Notes: generated from the sequence alone by a model not told the origin. Shown: positions 34,545 to 43,375, counted from the stretch's first letter. The stretch: 53,725 nucleotides of DNA from Neisseriaceae bacterium (GCA_017458185.1 JAFTFY010000034.1:1-53725); one strand, 5' to 3'. Program-made: numbers and translations.

Positions 34545-35334
34545 TCGCCCTAACCCATTTTAGCCAAGCGTTGAAAATGGTAGGTTCTGTGGCGGCGATG
34601 ACCGAGCGTTTGAATGTGTGTTTGCCGCTCCAAAATTCATCGCCTTCTAATGTGGCTAATTGTCCGCCTGCTTCACTAGCAATTAACGCTCCTGCGGCGT
34701 AATCCCATAATTTTTGTCCGCCGTGCAAAAATACATCAAATCGCCCTGCCGCTAAATAGCACCAGTCCAGCGTACTGCACCCCATATTGCGTTGCGAGCG
34801 GCATGGGGATAGGTTTTGCATGCGATTAGCCAGCGTGCCTGAACGCAAGTATTTCACTTCCACAGCGGCAACGGCTTCGCGTAAAGAATGACAAGCGTTG
34901 CGGCGTAAGGGCAGGGCGGTTTGGTTTAAGAATGCACCACCGCCTTTTTTTGCATAAAACATTTCATCGCAAAAGGGGTCGAATGTAACGCCGATTTCGC
35001 TTTGTCCGTTTTTGATAAACGCCACAGACACGGCAAAATGCGGTATGCCATTCACAAAGTTGGTTGTGCCGTCAATCGGGTCGATAATCCACAAGCCGTT
35101 TGGATTGTGTTGCCACAAACGGCGTTGTTCGTCAGATGCCATTTCTTCGCCCAAAGCAGGGCAGTTGATGATTTTTTGCAAACCGATGATTAAAGCCTGC
35201 TGTGCGGCTAAATCGGCTTCGGTCATCAGTGTGCCATCGTTTTTGACATTCACACGAGCACGCAAAAAACGCGGCATAATTTCTTCTGCCGTTACTTGTC
35301 GAATTAAGTCTTGAATGCGTTGAATAATTTCCAT
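34537..35334 (-). CDS. suhB: Inositol monophosphatase family protein (SuhB-like)
   Basis: This 265-residue phosphatase has metal-binding motifs GEEMAS, WIIDPIDGTTNFVNG and LWDYAAGALIASEAGG, in the order known for inositol monophosphatases. SuhB-like members also act on transcription antitermination in some bacteria (family knowledge). The length is typical. The last codons CAG-TGA merge with the heptads of R6. It starts about 50 bases from R7. Confidence 0.92.
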   Translation of the reverse strand: MEIIQRIQDLIRQVTAEEIMPRFLRARVNVKNDGTLMTEADLAAQQALIIGLQKIINCPALGEEMASDEQRRLWQHNPNGLWIIDPIDGTTNFVNGIPHFAVSVAFIKNGQSEIGVTFDPFCDEMFYAKKGGGAFLNQTALPLRRNACHSLREAVAAVEVKYLRSGTLANRMQNLSPCRSQRNMGCSTLDWCYLAAGRFDVFLHGGQKLWDYAAGALIASEAGGQLATLEGDEFWSGKHTFKRSVIAATEPTIFNAWLKWVRANQ

Positions 35335-35380
35335 AACGCATATTGTGATGATAATAAGCGGTTAAGTCAATGATTTTGAT

Positions 35381-35580
35381 AGTGAGCAGTTAGCAGTGAG
35401 CAGTTAGCAGTTAGTAGTTGTGTAGTCAAGCCTTACGGCTTGACAGACATATTATAGATAACGCTTCGATTTTATTTTCAGGCAGCCTGAAAGAACAATC
35501 GAAGCATTATCTAAACATATCCGTTTTGCCGATAGGCAAAACTTAATAACTGCTCACTGCTAACTGCTAACTGCTCACTG
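35381..35580. repeat. Compound uptake-sequence repeat, full inverted copy R7
   Basis: Left: heptads (GAGCAGTTAGCAGTGAGCAG), hairpin GTCAAGCCTTACGGCTTGAC, motif TATAGATAACGCTTCGATTT. Centre: uptake sequence 35477-35491. Right: reversed motif, hairpin GTTTTGCCGATAGGCAAAAC and heptads that end at the exbD stop codon. The hairpin sequence differs left and right, as in other copies. Confidence 0.78.
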
Positions 35581-35997
35581 TTTTATCTCCGTCTCAAACC
35601 CGATTTTACTTATTCCTGCTTGTTGGGCGGTTTGCAGAGCGTCTGCTACGCTCTCATACGCCACACCTTTATCGGCGGCGATGGCTAATATTAAATCGGG
35701 ATTGTTGGTTCGTTGTTGTTGCAGAACGCTTTTTAGTTCGTCTAACGACACTTGTTTTTCATCTAAAAAATATTCACCGTTGGGCGAAATCGCTAATCGC
35801 ACGGGTTTTTGTGGTTTGATTTCGTCCGTTTTTTCTTCCCTTGCCACAGGCAGTTGCAAAGGGATTGAGTGGGTTAAAACGGGCATAGTAATCATAAATA
35901 CAATCAACAGAACCAACATCACATCAACCAAAGGTGTTACATTGATTTCTGCCATCGGGGTGTCGTCTTCGTTTTGAGAGAAAGAACCAAATGCCAT
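35575..35997 (-). CDS. exbD: Biopolymer transport protein ExbD
   Basis: ExbD forms the proton channel of the TonB motor with ExbB. The 140-residue protein has a short cytoplasmic start, then AEINVTPLVDVMLVLLIVFMI, with the essential Asp in PLVDVMLVLL, and a periplasmic domain. It starts 2 bases after the exbB stop. The stop codon TGA lies in the heptad repeat of R7. It is the last gene of the iron island as read on the minus strand. Confidence 0.95.
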   Translation of the reverse strand: MAFGSFSQNEDDTPMAEINVTPLVDVMLVLLIVFMITMPVLTHSIPLQLPVAREEKTDEIKPQKPVRLAISPNGEYFLDEKQVSLDELKSVLQQQRTNNPDLILAIAADKGVAYESVADALQTAQQAGISKIGFETEIKQ

Positions 35998-35999
35998 AT

Positions 36000-36659
36000 T
36001 TATTGCTCCACATTCAATAATTGCACATACAAATCGTGGGCGAAACTGTCCATATCGTGCGAGAGATTTTTGTTAAGCCGCACGAGAGCGTTATACGCCA
36101 ACACCGCTGGAATAGCCGTAAATAAGCCCATTGCAGTGGCAATCAGTGCTTCGCCGATGGGAGCGGCAACGGTTGCCATAGTCACTTGACCCTGCACACT
36201 GATATTGATGAGTGCGTGGTAAATGCCCCACACTGTGCCGAATAAGCCGATAAATGGGGCAGTCGCACCGATAGAAGCCAAAGCGGTTAAGCCGCCTGAA
36301 AAGGGTCGCAAGACTTTGTCCATCGCATAACGAATGTGGCGGACTAAATAATCGTTGCGTGGCACAGCGTCATGTAAGTGGCTGTATTTCTTATTATTAT
36401 ATTGCTGTTGCGACTGATAAGATTGCGTAGCAACGCGGCTCATCGGTGCGTTAATCTCTTGTGTTTGGGCAACGGCTTGGTGCAAATCAGTGGCGTGCCA
36501 AAAGGTTTTTAAGAATTGCCGATTTGCCTTTTTGGCTAAAAATAATTTCACCGAGCGAATAATAATAATTGCCCAAGTCAAAATGCTCATCAACACGAGT
36601 ATGGCAAAAGTCAGCGTTAAAACCATGTCTTGTTGTGCAAATAAATGTTGAAAACCCAT
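36000..36659 (-). CDS. exbB: Biopolymer transport protein ExbB
   Basis: This 219-residue inner-membrane MotA/TolQ/ExbB family protein has an N-terminal membrane segment. Two further segments contain GLTALASIGATAPFIGLFGT and GEALIATAMGLFTAIPAVLAYN, the characteristic helices that surround ExbD. It powers TonB from the proton gradient. exbD follows after 2 bases. Two uptake sequences in a row (36688, 36707) lie between it and the binding-protein gene. Confidence 0.95.
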   Translation of the reverse strand: MGFQHLFAQQDMVLTLTFAILVLMSILTWAIIIIRSVKLFLAKKANRQFLKTFWHATDLHQAVAQTQEINAPMSRVATQSYQSQQQYNNKKYSHLHDAVPRNDYLVRHIRYAMDKVLRPFSGGLTALASIGATAPFIGLFGTVWGIYHALINISVQGQVTMATVAAPIGEALIATAMGLFTAIPAVLAYNALVRLNKNLSHDMDSFAHDLYVQLLNVEQ

Positions 36660-36726
36660 TTGTTTTTCCTTTTGAATTAAATAGGTTAGGCTGCCTGAAA
36701 ACCAGTTTCAGGCAGCCTGAAAAGGT

Positions 36727-37626
36727 TTATTTTACTGCGGCGGCTACTTCGTCAATCATTTCACCCATTGCGGTTAAGCCGCCGTTCATCAAATACCAGT
36801 TGCGTGCGTTCAGATACACGATATTGCCGTTTTTGAAGGCTTTGCTTTTTTTAATCACATCGTTATCCAAAGTTTGCTGTGCTTGCCCTGTTTTGTCGCT
36901 AATGGCGGCGGCTCGGTCAATCACAAATAAATAGTCAGGATTTTTTTCGGCGATAAATTCGTGTGATATGCCTTGTCCGTGCGTGCCGACTTTAATAGAA
37001 CTGTCAATCGGCGTAAAACCCAAACTGTCGTGAATAATGCCAAAACGCGATTTTGAACCAAAAGCCGCCATTTTGCCGTTATTGACCATAATAATTAACG
37101 CCGTTTTGCCTTTGGTTTTTTGTGCGGTTTGGCTGATTTTGCTTTCTAATGCAGAAATTTTTTGTTCCGCTAATTGTGTTTTGCCTGTGAGTTGGGCAAT
37201 ATTCATTGTTTGTTGGCGAAATGAAGACCAATAATTTGCCAAATCCAAAGAATATTGATAAGTGGGGGCAATTTGGCTAATGGTTTTGCCTTGCTGTGCC
37301 AAGCGTCCGCCAATAATCACTAATTGTGGTTTGGCTGACGCTAATTTTTCTAAATTCACTTCTTTCACTGTGCCAAAATCAATCATTTTATCGTTTTTGA
37401 ACGATGATAATTGTGCTGGCAGTGTGGCTGCGAGTGGCAAACCAATCACTTTATTGCCACCTTCTAATGTGTTCAATGTATCCAAAGCGGCAAAATCCAA
37501 TACCGCAATTTTATTCACATTATCCTGCACGGTAATTTTACCCACATGGCTTTCTAATGCCACAGGTGCGGCATTTGCCACCGTTAAGGATAAAGACAAA
37601 AATAATGCTGAAAGCAATTTGTTCAT
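36727..37626 (-). CDS. Iron-siderophore periplasmic binding protein
   Basis: This 299-residue protein (start ATG 37626 with AAGGAG upstream) has a cleavable signal peptide (MNKLLSALFLSLSLTVANAA) and no lipobox Cys. The body fits the FepB/CeuE/FatB-type substrate-binding fold: KIAVLDFAALDTLNTLEG, KLASAKPQLVIIGGR, IAEKNPDYLFVIDR. It binds an iron-chelate in the periplasm and hands it to the permeases encoded upstream. 87 bases separate it from the ATPase gene. Confidence 0.9.
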   Translation of the reverse strand: MNKLLSALFLSLSLTVANAAPVALESHVGKITVQDNVNKIAVLDFAALDTLNTLEGGNKVIGLPLAATLPAQLSSFKNDKMIDFGTVKEVNLEKLASAKPQLVIIGGRLAQQGKTISQIAPTYQYSLDLANYWSSFRQQTMNIAQLTGKTQLAEQKISALESKISQTAQKTKGKTALIIMVNNGKMAAFGSKSRFGIIHDSLGFTPIDSSIKVGTHGQGISHEFIAEKNPDYLFVIDRAAAISDKTGQAQQTLDNDVIKKSKAFKNGNIVYLNARNWYLMNGGLTAMGEMIDEVAAAVK

Positions 37627-37713
37627 AGCGAACTCCTTATTTAATAAAAAAACAAAAAAATAATGAAAAAACAATTTATTCCTAATGTGTATGCAATAAA
37701 AATAAACTCCTTT

Positions 37714-38487
37714 CTATTGTTTATTCGCAATAAAATATAAACCCAATTTATGTTGTTCAATATCATAAACTGGAATATGAAAATCAAAAATTTGTGTCAG
37801 CGTTTGGCTATTCATCAATTCTTTGGGGCTGCCTGAAAAAATTAACCGTCCTTGTTTTAAGGCAAAAATTTCATCAGAATAAATAGACGCAAAGTTAATA
37901 TCGTGAATCACCAAAACAATGGTTTTGCCTTTTTCAATACACAATTTATGCAAAATTTGCATAATTTGCAGTGAGTGTTTCATATCTAAATTATTCAACG
38001 GTTCATCTAATAAAACATAATCGGTGTCTTGGGCTAAAATCATGGCAATAAACGCCCGTTGTTTTTGTCCGCCTGATAATTCATCAATATAATGCTTGCG
38101 TAAATCATTCAAATCCAAATAATCAATCGCTTCATCAATTATTTTTTTATCTTCCTTTTTTAGGTTGCCTTGCGAGTAGGGAAATCGTCCAAAAGCCACT
38201 AAATCGGCTACGGTCAGTTTTAAGCCGACATAATTGCTTTGTTTCAAAATCGACAATTTTTTAGCAATTTCTTCGCTTTTTAAGAGATTTAATGGCGTGT
38301 TGTCTAATAAAATTTCTCCACTATCGGCTTTTAATAGACGGCTCATTATATTTAATAAAGTTGATTTACCTGCACCATTTGCACCAATAAAAGAAATGAT
38401 TTTGCCTTTTTCAATGGTTAAACTCACATTATCAATAATGGTTTGATTACCATATTTTTTGCAGATATTGTTTATTGTAATTGCCAT
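37714..38487 (-). CDS. Iron-siderophore ABC transporter ATPase (FecE/CeuD type)
   Basis: This 257-residue ATPase has Walker A GANGAGKSTL, signature LSGGQKQRAF and Walker B YVLLDEPLNNLD, with the H-loop in VLVIHDINFA. It fits the FecE/FepC family that drives iron-chelate import. Its start overlaps the permease gene by 16 bases, so translation is probably coupled. Confidence 0.94.
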   Translation of the reverse strand: MAITINNICKKYGNQTIIDNVSLTIEKGKIISFIGANGAGKSTLLNIMSRLLKADSGEILLDNTPLNLLKSEEIAKKLSILKQSNYVGLKLTVADLVAFGRFPYSQGNLKKEDKKIIDEAIDYLDLNDLRKHYIDELSGGQKQRAFIAMILAQDTDYVLLDEPLNNLDMKHSLQIMQILHKLCIEKGKTIVLVIHDINFASIYSDEIFALKQGRLIFSGSPKELMNSQTLTQIFDFHIPVYDIEQHKLGLYFIANKQ

Positions 38488-39437
38488 TTTTGATTCACCT
38501 TTAAGATTAAATAAAAGAAATATATGCCGCCAATAAAGTTAATAATTACCGAAAGTTCTGTTTTAAAATTCAAAGCATGAAAAACAATGCTTTGACCAAC
38601 TATTAAAATCAAAATGCTGACACAAATAATCGCAGGAAATAATATTTGATGACGGAAAGTTGGCACGCACTGTAAAACCAAATTCAAAATCAATAAGCCA
38701 AAAAAGAACATCGGCCCTGATAACATAGTAGAAGCCGCAATTAACACTGCCGTAATCATTAAAGAAATTTGACACAATTTGCCATAATATAATCCCAAAT
38801 TAACGGCACAATCTTTACCTAATACCAAAACATCTAATTTTTTGGAAAGTGTATAAGCATAAATACTCAATGGAATAATAATGACAGCAGCAATTTTTAA
38901 TACATCTTTTTCCACACGATTAAAAGAAGCAAAACCTATATCTTGGGCTACCTGAAATTCAGTCGGATCCATTAAAATGCCCAAAAAAGAATTGAGTGTC
39001 ATAAATAGGGAAGTACATATCATACCAACCAACAACATAAAGAATATATTCACGCGTTCTTTATTTAAGAAAAAACGGTATAACAATAGGGCAAAAGCAA
39101 TTAAAATCAGGCTGCCTGAAATAAATTGTGTGATGGCATTCACTTGCAATAAAAAGGCACTGCCAAATAAAAATACTACGGCAGTTTTTACCAATACATA
39201 TAAAAACTCCAAACCCAATGATGACGGCGTAATAATGCGGTTATTTGCCACAGAATGAAATAATAAAGTAGCCACAGCCAATGCTGTGCCGCTTAATATA
39301 ATTGCAAATATGGTTTTTAAGCGTAATTGCACAATAAAAGAAATCAGCGATAAATTATCCCATAAGAAATAAAACGCAATGGCAGACAGCGTTAAAAATA
39401 ATAAAATCAATAAACGGAAGATTTCTTTTTTATACAT
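38472..39437 (-). CDS. Iron-siderophore ABC permease 2 (FecCD family)
   Basis: This 321-residue, very hydrophobic protein has about nine to ten membrane segments. LRLKTIFAIILSGTALAVAT resembles the FecCD start region (…R.pR...ll.GaaLa.sG), and PSSLGLEFLYVLVKTAVVFL follows. The family's G-rich coupling region is modified but recognisable. It overlaps the first permease gene by 8 bases and the ATPase gene by 16. It pairs with permease 1 to form the channel. Confidence 0.9.
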   Translation of the reverse strand: MYKKEIFRLLILLFLTLSAIAFYFLWDNLSLISFIVQLRLKTIFAIILSGTALAVATLLFHSVANNRIITPSSLGLEFLYVLVKTAVVFLFGSAFLLQVNAITQFISGSLILIAFALLLYRFFLNKERVNIFFMLLVGMICTSLFMTLNSFLGILMDPTEFQVAQDIGFASFNRVEKDVLKIAAVIIIPLSIYAYTLSKKLDVLVLGKDCAVNLGLYYGKLCQISLMITAVLIAASTMLSGPMFFFGLLILNLVLQCVPTFRHQILFPAIICVSILILIVGQSIVFHALNFKTELSVIINFIGGIYFFYLILKVNQKWQLQ

Positions 39438-40383
39438 AGCGATACCTTTTTATCAATAAAGTTAAAAAGATAATGCTGCCGATAACGCCCATAATCAGAC
39501 TGACGGAAACTTCATACGGATAAATAATTAAGCGAGCAAGTATATCGCACATCAATACCGCTAATATGCCCATAACGGCAGTGTGCGGTAATGTTTTTTG
39601 TAAGTTATCGCCAATATATAAAGCCACAATATTCGGTACAATTAAGCCTAAAAATGGAATAGCACCCACTGTGGCAACTACGGCAGCTGTTGCCAAAGAA
39701 ACACACAATAAACCGAATAAAACCGTGCGTTTGTAATTTAAGCCTAAATTCACCGCAAAAGATTCGCCCAAGCCTGCGAGAATAAATCTTTGGGCATAAA
39801 AATAAATTAAAATTAACGCAGGAATACCAATATAAAGTGTTTCATATCTACCGTGTAAAACGCCTGAAAAATCGCCTTGTAACCATGATTGAATATTTTG
39901 TAATAAATCAAATTGCAAAGCGAAAAAAACCGTAATAGCGTTAATAATATTGCCCAACATCATACCCACTAATGGAATAAATACCGCATCACGGTGTTTA
40001 ATAGTGCGTAATACAGCGGCAAATAATAAACAACCCGCAAAAGTGGTTATCGTGGCAATGGCTACCTGAATTAAATTAGATGATGAGGCAAAAAAGATAA
40101 TCGCCAACAAAACGCCCAAGCGAGCGGAGTCTTCCAAACCTGCGGTTGTGGGCGATACAAAGCGGTTGCGGCTTAAACACTGCATAACCAAGCCGCACAC
40201 GCTTAAACACGCCCCAGAAATGCAAATCGCAATTAAGCGGGGAATGCGGCTTTCAATCAGCAATAACCAGTCGGTGTCGCTGCCTGAAATTAAGCCTGCG
40301 ACACTGACCTTTCCCACGCCGACAAACAGCGATAGGCATGCTAAAAATAAGGTAAGCGGAATTAAAAAACGCAAGTAAAACAT
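39430..40383 (-). CDS. Iron-siderophore ABC permease 1 (FecCD family)
   Basis: This 318-residue protein (ATG 40383) has SRIPRLIAICISGACLSVCG, NRFVSPTTAGLEDSARLG and GAIPFLGLIVPNIVALYIGD, the defining motifs of FecCD-type iron-chelate permeases. It has nine to ten membrane segments. It follows the EamA-type gene by 4 bases and overlaps permease 2 by 8, so the transport genes form one translationally packed operon. Confidence 0.93.
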   Translation of the reverse strand: MFYLRFLIPLTLFLACLSLFVGVGKVSVAGLISGSDTDWLLLIESRIPRLIAICISGACLSVCGLVMQCLSRNRFVSPTTAGLEDSARLGVLLAIIFFASSSNLIQVAIATITTFAGCLLFAAVLRTIKHRDAVFIPLVGMMLGNIINAITVFFALQFDLLQNIQSWLQGDFSGVLHGRYETLYIGIPALILIYFYAQRFILAGLGESFAVNLGLNYKRTVLFGLLCVSLATAAVVATVGAIPFLGLIVPNIVALYIGDNLQKTLPHTAVMGILAVLMCDILARLIIYPYEVSVSLIMGVIGSIIFLTLLIKRYRYV

Positions 40384-40387
40384 ATAG

Positions 40388-40828
40388 TTATCTTCGTAAA
40401 GCCAACACCAAAACACCTGTGCTAATCAAGGCAATGCCCAACCATTCGCGAGCAGTAGGGCGTTCAGCCAAAAAAATCACCGCAAATACAGTGGTTAAAA
40501 CCACGCTAAATTTATCCACAGGGGCAACTTGGGTAGCATTGCCGATTTGCAAAGCCTTAAAATACGCCAACCAAGACGCACCCGTTGCCAAGCCAGACAG
40601 CACCAAAAAAATCCAGTTTTTATATGATAAAGTCGTAGGATTTTGCCATTTGCCTGTGTAAGTTAAAAATGCCGATAAAGCGAATAAAATCACCACAGTA
40701 CGAATAAAAGTGGCATAGTCAGAATCAATATTTTTTAAGCCCATTTTGGCAAAAATTGCCGTTAAAGCCGCAAACACAGCGGCAGCAAATGCCCATAAAA
40801 ACCATTGTGGTAAAAAGGAAATATTCAT
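40388..40828 (-). CDS. Half-size EamA/DMT transporter
   Basis: This 146-residue membrane protein has a single EamA unit of four to five helices (AAAVFAALTAIFAKMGLKNI at the start, GNATQVAPVDKFSVVLTTVF, ERPTAREWLGIALISTGVLV). Typical EamA transporters have two units, so it probably works as a dimer. The substrate is unknown; siderophore export is possible from context only. Its start overlaps the stop of the methyltransferase gene (ATGATGA). GGAG fits ATG 40828 (7 bases) better than ATG 40831 (4 bases). Confidence 0.85.
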   Translation of the reverse strand: MNISFLPQWFLWAFAAAVFAALTAIFAKMGLKNIDSDYATFIRTVVILFALSAFLTYTGKWQNPTTLSYKNWIFLVLSGLATGASWLAYFKALQIGNATQVAPVDKFSVVLTTVFAVIFLAERPTAREWLGIALISTGVLVLALRR

Positions 40829-41628
40829 CATAATGCTCCATTTAATGACAAATGAATGATGTTTGATAAATGAAATGTATCCACTAACCACATATTAAAT
40901 TTGGTGATTAAATTCATTTTATGTCCTAACATTTTTCGTGCGTCCGTAAAAAAAGTTTGCGAACTTAATAATTGTGTTTGGCTTTTTTGGATAAATTCAT
41001 CAAGATTCTGAATATAAAAATACATTTTTGCCATTTCGCAACCAAAACGAGAAACATAAAAATTAGCACATTGAATACCAAAACGCGTTGTGGCATCAAA
41101 AACTAATTGCGATTTAGGAAAATATTGTTTCAGGTTGCCGATTAAATTGAATATTTCGTTTTTATGAAAATACATCAATACCCCATTTGCCACAAATAGC
41201 GTTGGTTTATTTTTGTCTATTTTGTCATACCATTTTGTTGTTAATATACTGTCTGCAATAAAAATTTCATGATTATTTTGGGGTAAAATTTCTTCTCGTA
41301 ATTGAATAACTTCGGGTAAATCTATTTGATAAAACACCGCATTTGGATTATGAATACGAAAAGCCACTGTTTCTAATCCTGCACCTAAATTGATGATATT
41401 GCATTTGCCGTTTTTATCAATAAATTCTCGAATAATTTTATCGCTAATATAATAACGAGCAGCAGACGCGATCATTTCATATTGCGATGAAATTTTTAAG
41501 AATTTTGGCGGTATTTTATTTTTTAATTGCAAAGCCACAGGGTCATTAAAATATTCGGGAAAATAATCAGCCGCAAACACCCTTGCCGCAAAAGGAATAA
41601 ATAAAGTATTGGCAATTTTGTTTTCCAT
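40828..41628 (-). CDS. SAM-dependent methyltransferase, leucine carboxyl methyltransferase-like
   Basis: This 266-residue protein has INLGAGLETVAFRIHNPNAV, a glycine-rich SAM motif of the LCM/PPM1-type family, followed by FYQIDLPEVIQLREEILP (acidic loop) and LFVANGVLMYF. Such proteins in bacteria methylate small molecules, often in secondary metabolism. ATG 41628 is chosen because AAAGG lies 7 bases upstream. Being locked inside an iron-chelate transport operon, it may modify the chelator or a related metabolite (inference). Confidence 0.82.
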   Translation of the reverse strand: MENKIANTLFIPFAARVFAADYFPEYFNDPVALQLKNKIPPKFLKISSQYEMIASAARYYISDKIIREFIDKNGKCNIINLGAGLETVAFRIHNPNAVFYQIDLPEVIQLREEILPQNNHEIFIADSILTTKWYDKIDKNKPTLFVANGVLMYFHKNEIFNLIGNLKQYFPKSQLVFDATTRFGIQCANFYVSRFGCEMAKMYFYIQNLDEFIQKSQTQLLSSQTFFTDARKMLGHKMNLITKFNMWLVDTFHLSNIIHLSLNGAL

Positions 41629-41638
41629 ATTCACACCT

Positions 41639-42121
41639 TTAAAAGTTTTCAGGCTGCCTGAAATTTTTTTCTGCCCATATTCCTAATAAAAAATAAATGC
41701 CAACGAATAAATAAAAAGCAATCAATAATAACAATCGCACAATCGCATGATTGGGAATGGTTAAATAAGCCATTTTGCTAACACCGACAACAATTTCCAC
41801 AAACGCCAAAATAACCGCCATATTGAGTGCTATTTTTTTGGGATTGATGATTTTTGTTTTGACTGATTTCACCCCATACCACACAATCAGAAAAAATATG
41901 CCCGAACTGATTAAAATAGATAAGGCTCGTATGATGACAAAAGAAAATAAACCTGTTTCAGGCAGCCTGAACGCAAAAAATGTATCTATGGTTTTAATCG
42001 ACACCATACAAGTAATGAAAAAAATCGCAAAAGTCATTATGCTTGCCTGCAGATTTTTGCCTAATAAAATCTTTGGTGCATTTGGCACAGATTTTGTTGT
42101 GTGCGTATTTGTTGCATTCAT
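41639..42121 (-). CDS. Hypothetical four-helix membrane protein
   Basis: This 160-residue protein is not recognised. It has four likely membrane segments (about 28-48, 58-78, 98-120 and 126-150) and a soluble Thr-rich N-terminus. Two uptake sequences are translated: FRLPETG after the first helix (41958) and FRQPENF at the very C-terminus (41648), the latter supplying the last residues and the stop context. It is 10 bases from the methyltransferase gene and in the same orientation. Confidence 0.65.
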   Translation of the reverse strand: MNATNTHTTKSVPNAPKILLGKNLQASIMTFAIFFITCMVSIKTIDTFFAFRLPETGLFSFVIIRALSILISSGIFFLIVWYGVKSVKTKIINPKKIALNMAVILAFVEIVVGVSKMAYLTIPNHAIVRLLLLIAFYLFVGIYFLLGIWAEKNFRQPENF

Positions 42122-42140
42122 TGTTTTTAATCCAAAATAA

Positions 42141-42335
42141 TTAAAGTATAAAAATCAATCCAAAAGCGGTTAAAACAAATAAAATAATCAATAAACTGGC
42201 TTGCCATGAAAGTTGGTGTGGTTTCTTTTTTTCGCGTTCAATAATAACGCGTTCAATAATAAAGGGCATTAAAACTTCGGCAAAGAAAACCCCAAATACC
42301 ACACAAGCCACTATTATTATTTGCTGTTTCTGCAT
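42141..42335 (-). CDS. Hypothetical small two-helix membrane protein
   Basis: This 64-residue protein has two hydrophobic segments (about 5-27 and 46-63) separated by a charged loop (IIEREKKKPHQ). The family is unknown. It lies 48 bases after tonB (with an uptake sequence between) and 19 bases before the next gene, so it is probably part of the tonB-led operon. Confidence 0.6.
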   Translation of the reverse strand: MQKQQIIIVACVVFGVFFAEVLMPFIIERVIIEREKKKPHQLSWQASLLIILFVLTAFGLIFIL

Positions 42336-42383
42336 TTAATTATTCCATTTTCAGGCTGCCTGAAAGTCATCAAGAATATTGTT

Positions 42384-43142
42384 CTACGGCAACTCAAATT
42401 TAATCCCAAAAGTGTAATCCGACCGCACCGCTACACCTGCTCTTGTGGCTGGGATAAAGCGGTATTGCTCACGCACCGTTTTGAGTGCCGAGCGGTCTAA
42501 TGCTGGGTAGCCACTGCTTTTCACCAAACTCACCGCAGACGGTCTGCCGTTGGCTTCCACTGTTACACGCAAACGCACCGTGCCTTCTTCGCCGTTTTCA
42601 ATCGAGCGTTGCGGATAGGGCGGTTTGGGGTTGTGCAAATGTCCGCCGATGTGGGACGCAGCAGTCGAACCGCCGCCGCCAGCACCTTGTCCTTCGCCTT
42701 GATTGCCGCCTCCTGTGCCTTTATTTTCAGCCGAACCATTGCTCACACCACTACCCACGCCATTTTCTGCCGTATGTTCTGCAACAGGGGCAGGCGGTGT
42801 TTCTGGCACAGGCGTTTCTTCTTGCGGTATCGGTTTGGGTTCAGGTTTTTGTTCCACAGGCGTTTTGGGCGGTTTTTTCTTCACCACAACATCGGCTTTT
42901 TTGTCCTTTTTTTTGACAGCCAAAATTTCTTTTTTCACAGGTTCAGGCTGTTTGACAATAGGCGGCGGCGTATATTTGGGTGCAGGGGCTGCCTGAAAAC
43001 CGCTTAAATCCACAACTTCCAACACAGACGCACCAAGTGAAACCTGCGGCGTTTTCACCTGCGACATTGCCCATAAAAGAGCAATATGCACAGCAATCAC
43101 CACAAGATAAACCGCAGTATCAAAAATGGTTTCTTGTTTCAA
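42384..43142 (-). CDS. tonB: TonB energy transducer
   Basis: TonB links the ExbBD motor to outer-membrane receptors. The 252-residue protein has an N-terminal anchor (FDTAVYLVVIAVHIALLWAM, with the usual His). A Pro/Lys/Glu-rich spacer (about 50-125) and a Gly-rich stretch (130-160) follow. The C-terminal domain contains PPYPQRSIENGEEGTVRLRV, VSLVKSSGYPALDRSALKTV and YTFGIKFELP. It is the first protein gene after the Fur-type promoter and micropeptide at 43221-43375. exbBD lie about 5.7 kb downstream at the end of the same gene series. Confidence 0.94.
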   Translation of the reverse strand: MKQETIFDTAVYLVVIAVHIALLWAMSQVKTPQVSLGASVLEVVDLSGFQAAPAPKYTPPPIVKQPEPVKKEILAVKKKDKKADVVVKKKPPKTPVEQKPEPKPIPQEETPVPETPPAPVAEHTAENGVGSGVSNGSAENKGTGGGNQGEGQGAGGGGSTAASHIGGHLHNPKPPYPQRSIENGEEGTVRLRVTVEANGRPSAVSLVKSSGYPALDRSALKTVREQYRFIPATRAGVAVRSDYTFGIKFELP

Positions 43143-43159
43143 AATGATTTCCTATAAGC

Positions 43160-43178
43160 AAAAAAGCCGTAGGGCTTT
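43160..43178 (-). terminator. Terminator/attenuator between the micropeptide gene and tonB
   Basis: On the minus strand AAAGCC-CTAC-GGCTTT is followed by more T. The stem is 6 bp plus U-run, about 40 bases after the micropeptide stop and 18 bases before the tonB start. It may end a short leader transcript or attenuate tonB. Confidence 0.55.
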
Positions 43179-43220
43179 GAGTAATCCATATCTTTTCAGG
43201 CAGCCTAAATAGGCTGGCTG

Positions 43221-43298
43221 TTAGTGTGCATACACCGCAAGCGTGGCAAAGACCAGCAAAGTACACAGCGTTAAAACAGTTAGTTGCACGGCTTTCAT
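43221..43298 (-). CDS. 25-residue hydrophobic micropeptide, tonB leader copy
   Basis: ATG at 43298 with AAGGAT 8 bases upstream encodes MKAVQLTVLTLCTLLVFATL followed by AVYAH and TAA. The paralogue at 47565-47642 differs at only four residues (A3T, F17L, A18T, T19S). Both follow identical Fur-type promoters at the same distance. The peptide is a single hydrophobic helix with Lys2, Cys12 and a C-terminal YAH. It resembles a signal peptide without a mature protein. Possible roles: membrane micropeptide, leader peptide, or translated part of a small RNA. Confidence 0.7.
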   Translation of the reverse strand: MKAVQLTVLTLCTLLVFATLAVYAH

Positions 43299-43319
43299 TA
43301 GGCGATCCTTATTATAGAA

Positions 43320-43375
43320 TGAGATTTATTATCAATAAAAACGGTCATTATATATAAAATAAGAATTACTATCAA
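43320..43375 (-). promoter_or_regulatory. Fur-regulated promoter for micropeptide 1 and tonB
   Basis: On the minus strand TTGATA (43375-43370), a 17-base spacer and TATAAT (43352-43347) form a near-ideal sigma-70 promoter. Two 7-1-7 Fur-like sites overlap it: TGATAGTAATTCTTA (43374-43360) on the -35 and TGATAATAAATCTCA (43334-43320) downstream of the -10. Repression by Fur with iron is inferred from these and from the genes controlled. Confidence 0.78.

Noticed and set aside
40512..40520. DnaA box TTATCCACA (also its reverse at 29260-29268)
   Set aside because: Single copies inside coding genes, far from dnaA and not clustered; chance matches.
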